Shown here piece after piece: positions 59,538 through 64,000 of a stretch of DNA of 64,000 nucleotides; within the stretch, counting starts at the first letter, position 1, and every line of letters starts with the position of its first letter. The notes under the pieces were generated by a model, which was given only the letters and a program-made list of their open reading frames with translations, was not told where the DNA came from and ran no database searches. The stretch comes from Balanoglossus misakiensis (Eukaryota; Hemichordata). The position numbers and the translations under genes were made by a program. The DNA is taken from the NCBI GenBank assembly GCA_040954595.2, contig CM082588.2, positions 9,982,001 to 10,046,000 on the forward strand. Direction: 5' to 3'.

Positions 59538-62500
59538 TGACAGGCTTTGTTTGGAAGCAACCATGGACATTTTAGAACTATTCGTCGATCTACGGAGTCT
59601 AGTGGAAAACTTTCTTATGCGCATAGGCATATGTATGTGTTCTACGCATCACAACAGAATTCGGTAAATAAACGAGGCTGTTTGGAAACAACCATGGAAA
59701 TTTTTGAACTATCCGTTGATCTAAAGTTGAAAAGTTTTTTATGCGCATAGGCCTATCTATGTGTTCTGCGCCTCACAACAGAAATCGGTAAATAAACGAG
59801 GCTGTTTTGAAGCAACCATGGAAATTTTACAACTATCTCTCGATCTACAGAGTCTATAGTGGAAAACTTTCTTATTCACATATGCCTATCTATGTGTTCT
59901 GCGCCTCAAAACAGAATTCCGCAAATAAACGAGGCTGTTTGGAAGCAAACATGGAAGTTTTAGAACTATCTCTCGATCTACAGTGTATAGTGGAAAACGT
60001 TCATATGCGCATAGGCCTATCTATGTGTTCTGCGCATCACAACAGAATTTTGTAAATAATCGAGGATGTGTTTGGAAGCAATCATGGAAATTTTAGAACT
60101 ATCCGTCGATCTACAGAGTCTAGTGGAAATTTTCTTATGCGCATAGGCATATGTATGTGTTCAGCGCATAACAACAGAATTTTGTAAATGAACGAGGCTG
60201 TGTTTGGAAACAACCATGGAAATTTTACAACTATCCGTCGATCTACGGAGTCTGGTGGAAAACTTTCTTATGCGCATAGGCCTATTACGTGCTCTGCGCC
60301 TCACAACAGAATTCGGTAAATAAACGAGGCTGTTTGGAAGCAACCATGGAAATTTTAGAACTATCCGTCGATCTACAGAGTCTAGTGGAAAAATGTCTTA
60401 TGCGCATAGGCCTATCATGTGTTCTGCGCCTCACAACAGAAATCGGTAAATAAAAGAGGCTGTTTGGAAGCAACCATGGAAATTGTACAACTATCCGTCG
60501 ATCTACAGAGTCTAGTGGAAAACTTCCTTATGCGCATAGACCTATTACGTGTTCTGCGCCTCACAACAGAATTCGGTAAATAAACGATGCTGTTTGGAAG
60601 CAACCATGGAAATTTTACAACTATCCGTCGATCTACAGAGTCTGGTGGAAAAATTTCTTATGCGCATAGTCCTATCATGTGTTCTGCGCATCACAACAGA
60701 ATTCGGTAAATAAACGAGGCTGTTTGGAAGCAACCATTGAAATTTTAGAACTATCCGTCGATCTACAGAGTCTAGTGGAAAACGTTCTTATGCGCATAGG
60801 CCTATCTATGTGTTATGCGCATCCGGCAGAAATCGGTAAATAAACGAGGCTGTGTTTGGAAGCAACCATGGACATTTTAGAACTATCTCTCGATCTACAG
60901 AGTCTATAGTGGAAAACTTTCTTATGCACATATGCCTATCTATGTGTTCTGCGCCTCACAACAGAAATCGGTAAATAAACGAGGCTGTTTAAAAGCAACC
61001 ATGGAAATTTTACAGCTATCCGTCGATCTACAGAGTCTAGTGGAAACGTTCTTATGCGCATAGGCCTATATATGTGTTCTGCGCATCACAACAGAATTTT
61101 GTAAACAAACGAGGCTGTTTTTGGAAGCAACCATGGACATTTTAGAACTATCTCTCGATCTACAGAGTCTATAGTGGAAAACTTTCTTATGCACACATGC
61201 CTATCTATGTGTTCTGCGCCTCACAACAGAATTCGGTAAATAAACGAGGCTGTTTGAAAGCAACCATGGAAATTTTACAACTATCCGTCGATCTACAGAG
61301 TCTAGTGGAAAACGTTATTATGCGCATAGGCCTATATATGTGTTCTGCGCATCACAACAGAATTGTGTAAACAAACGAGGCTGTGTTTGGAAGCAACCAT
61401 GGAAATTTTAGAACTATCTCTCGATCTACAGAGTCTAGTGGAAAACTTTATTATGCACATATGCCTATCTATGTGTTCTGCGCATCACAACAGAAATCGG
61501 TAAATAAACGAGGCTGTTTGGAAGCAACCATGGAAATTTTACAACTATCCGTCGATCTACAGAGTCTAGTGGAAAAATGTCTTATGCGCATAGGCCTATC
61601 ATGTGTTCTGCGCCTCACAACAGAAATCGGTAAATAAACGAGGCTGTTTGGAAGTAACCATGGAAATTGTACAACTATCCGTCGATCTACAGAGTCTAGT
61701 GGAAAACGTTCTTATGCGCATAGGCCTATCTATGTGTTATGCGCATCACAACAGAAATCGGTAAATAAACGAGGCTGTATTTGGAAGCAACCATGAAATT
61801 TTACAACTATCCGTCGATCTACAGAGTCTAGTGGAAAAATGTCTCATGCGCATAGGCCTATCATGTGTTCTGCGCCTCACAACAGAAATCGGTAAATAAA
61901 CGAGGCTGTTTGGAAGCAACCATAGAAATTTTACAGCTATCCGTCGATCTACAGAGTCTAGTGGAAACGTTCTTATGCGCATAGGCCTATATATGTGTTC
62001 TGCGCATCACAACAGAATGTTGTAAACAAACGAGGCTGTGTTTGGTAGCAACCATGGACATTTTAGAACTATCTCTCGATCTACAGAGTCTATAGTGGAA
62101 AACTTTCTTATGCACATAGGCCTATCTATGTGTTCTGTGCCTCACAACAGAATTCGGTAAATAAACGAGGCTGTTTGGAAGCAACCATGGAAATTTTAGA
62201 ACTATCCGTCGATCTACAGAGTCTAGTGGAAAACGTTCTTATGCGCATAGGCCTATATATGTGTTCTGCGCATCACAACAGAATTTTGTAAACAAACGAG
62301 GCTGTGTTTGAAAGCAACCATGGAAATTTTAGAACTATCTCTCGATGTACAGAGTCTATAGTGGAAAACTTTCTTATGCACATATGCCTATCTATGTGTT
62401 CTGCGCCTCAAAACAGAATTCCGTAAATAAACGAGGCTGTTTGGAAGCAAACATGGAAATTTTAGAACTAACTCTCGATCTACAGAGTATAGTGGAAAAC

Positions 62501-64000
62501 GTTCATATGCGCATAGGCCTATCTATGTGTTCTGCGCATCACAACAGAATTTTGTAAACAAACCAGGCTTTGTTTGGAAGCAACCATGGACATTTTAGAA
62601 CTATTCGTCGATCTACGGAGTCTAGTGGAAAACTTTCTTATGCGCATAGGCATATGTATGTGTTCTACGCATCACAACAGAATTCGGTAAATAAACGAGG
62701 CTGTTTGGAAACAACCATGGAAATTTTTGAACTATCCGTTGATCTAAAGTTGAAAAGTTTTTTATGCGCATAGGCCTATCTATGTGTTCTGCGCCTCACA
62801 ACAGAAATCGGTAAATAAACGAGGCTGTTTGGAAGCAACCATGGAAATTTTACAACTATCTCTCGATCTACAGAGTCTATAGTGGAAAACTTTCTTATTC
62901 ACATATGCCTATCTATGTGTTCTGCGCCTCAAAACAGAATTCCGCAAATAAACGAGGCTGTTTGGAAGCAAACATGGAAGTTTTAGAACTATCTCTCGAT
63001 CTACAGTGTATAGTGGAAAACGTTCATATGCGCATAGGCCTATCTATGTGTTCTGCGCATCACAACAGAATTTTGTAATCAATCGAGGATGTGTTTGGAA
63101 GCAATCATGGAAATTTTAGAACTATCCGTCGATCTACAGAGTCTAGTGGGAAACTTTCTTATGCGCATAGGCATATGTATGTGTTCAGCGCATCACAACA
63201 AAATTTTGTAAATGAACGAGGCTGTGTTTGGAAACAACCATGGAAATTTTAGAACTATCTCTCGATCTAAAGTTGAAAAGTTTCTTATGCGCATAGGCCT
63301 ATTACGTGTTCTGCGCCTCACAACAGAATTCGGTAAATAAACGAGGCTGTTTGGAAGCAACAATGGAAATTTTAGAACTATCCGTCGATCTACGGAGTAT
63401 AGTGGAAAACGTTCATATGCGCATAGGCCTATATATGTGTTCTGCGCATCACAACAGAATTTTGTAAACAATCGAGGATGTGTTTGGAAGCAATCATGGA
63501 AATTTTAGAACTATCCGTCGATCTACAGAGTCTAGTGGGAAACTTTCTTATGCGCATAGGCATATGTATGTGTTCAGCGCATAACAACAGAATTTTGTAA
63601 ATGAACGAGGCTGTGTTTGGAAACAACCATGGAAATTTTACAACTATCCGTCGATCTACGGAGTCTGGTGGAAAACTTTCTTATGCGCATAGGCCTATTA
63701 CGTGCTCTGCGCCTCACAACAGAATTCGGTAAATAAACGAGGCTGTTTGGAAGCAACCATGGAAATTTTAGAACTATCCGTCGATCTACAGAGTCTAGTG
63801 GAAAAATGTCTTATGCGCATAGGCCTATCATGTGTTCTGCGCCTCACAACAGAAATCGGTAAATAAAAGAGGCTGTTTGGAAGCAACCATGGAAATTGTA
63901 CAACTATCCGTCGATCTACAGAGTCTAGTGGAAAACTTCCTTATGCGCATAGACCTATTACGTGTTCTGCGCCTCACAACAGAATTCGGTAAATAAACGA
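59538..64000. repeat. ~130-bp satellite array, continues past window
   Basis: About 34 monomers, each built as 'GAGGCTGTTTGGAAGCAACC' - ATGG - 'GATCTACAGAGTCTAGTGG' - 'TATGCGCATAGGCCTAT' - 'CACAACAGAATT..GTAAA'. Variants alternate between two types ('CCGTCGATC' versus 'TCTCGATC'). A larger duplication is superimposed: 59547 onward matches 62570 onward (offset 3023), and 60161 onward matches 63574 onward (offset 3413, three more monomers). Open frames on either strand repeat with the monomer and are not annotated as genes. Confidence 0.97.

Noticed and set aside
60161-63886. Series of ~62-codon minus-strand frames with Arg-rich sequence
   Set aside because: They are reverse-strand readings of the 130-bp satellite and repeat with it; no independent sign of coding.
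1-64000. tRNA, rRNA, plasmid origin or bacterial operons
   Set aside because: No cloverleaf with conserved tRNA boxes, rRNA-like sequence or prokaryotic gene arrangement was recognised by eye; a tRNA scan and Rfam search would be needed to exclude small RNA genes.

Overview
The window is animal nuclear DNA. It has spliced genes with GT-AG introns, several eukaryotic DNA-transposon gene families, two satellite families and many small fold-back elements, and no bacterial gene arrangement. It looks like a marine invertebrate (lancelet or hemichordate type would fit), but the sequence alone does not settle the species. Most of it is mobile or repeat-derived; only a few stretches look like ordinary genes.

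Layout. 1-2.4 kb: noncoding DNA with a fold-back element. 2.4-13.7 kb: a cluster of transposon-associated genes. These are a cysteine-rich exon (+), a PHD-finger gene (-) present as two tandem copies damaged in different places, a broken multi-exon PIF1-type helicase (-), and a P-element/THAP9-type transposase (+) with three frameshifts. 13.7-18.6 kb: noncoding DNA with a 99-bp MITE carrying a 9-bp target duplication, a LINE/SINE-like tail and an AT-rich minisatellite.

18.6-34.9 kb is the most unusual block. It starts and ends with the two inverted ends (TCTGT...ACAGA) of a 179-bp MITE-like unit, and an exact 12-bp direct repeat (TATACTTATATA) flanks it. Inside are a 452/270-bp satellite array, a transposase of the family I recall as DUF7869-type split into two head-to-head halves, an intact four-exon gene joining a primase-type winged helix to a SET methyltransferase domain, an I-PpoI-like His-Me endonuclease gene with a perfect 25-bp inverted repeat in its coding sequence, a diverged satellite progenitor and a second short satellite block. 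This may be one large composite mobile element with its own chromatin-modifying enzyme and endonuclease.

35-51 kb: a noncoding field of about 1.3-kb repeat units with a further duplication at about 10.7 kb spacing. Paralogous empty sites there date two insertions. 51-59.5 kb: start of an ankyrin-repeat gene (+) with one 33-residue repeat per exon, and a 402-bp MULE-like MITE in its first intron. 59.5-64 kb: an array of about 130-bp satellite monomers running off the window end, probably intronic to, or downstream of, the ankyrin gene.
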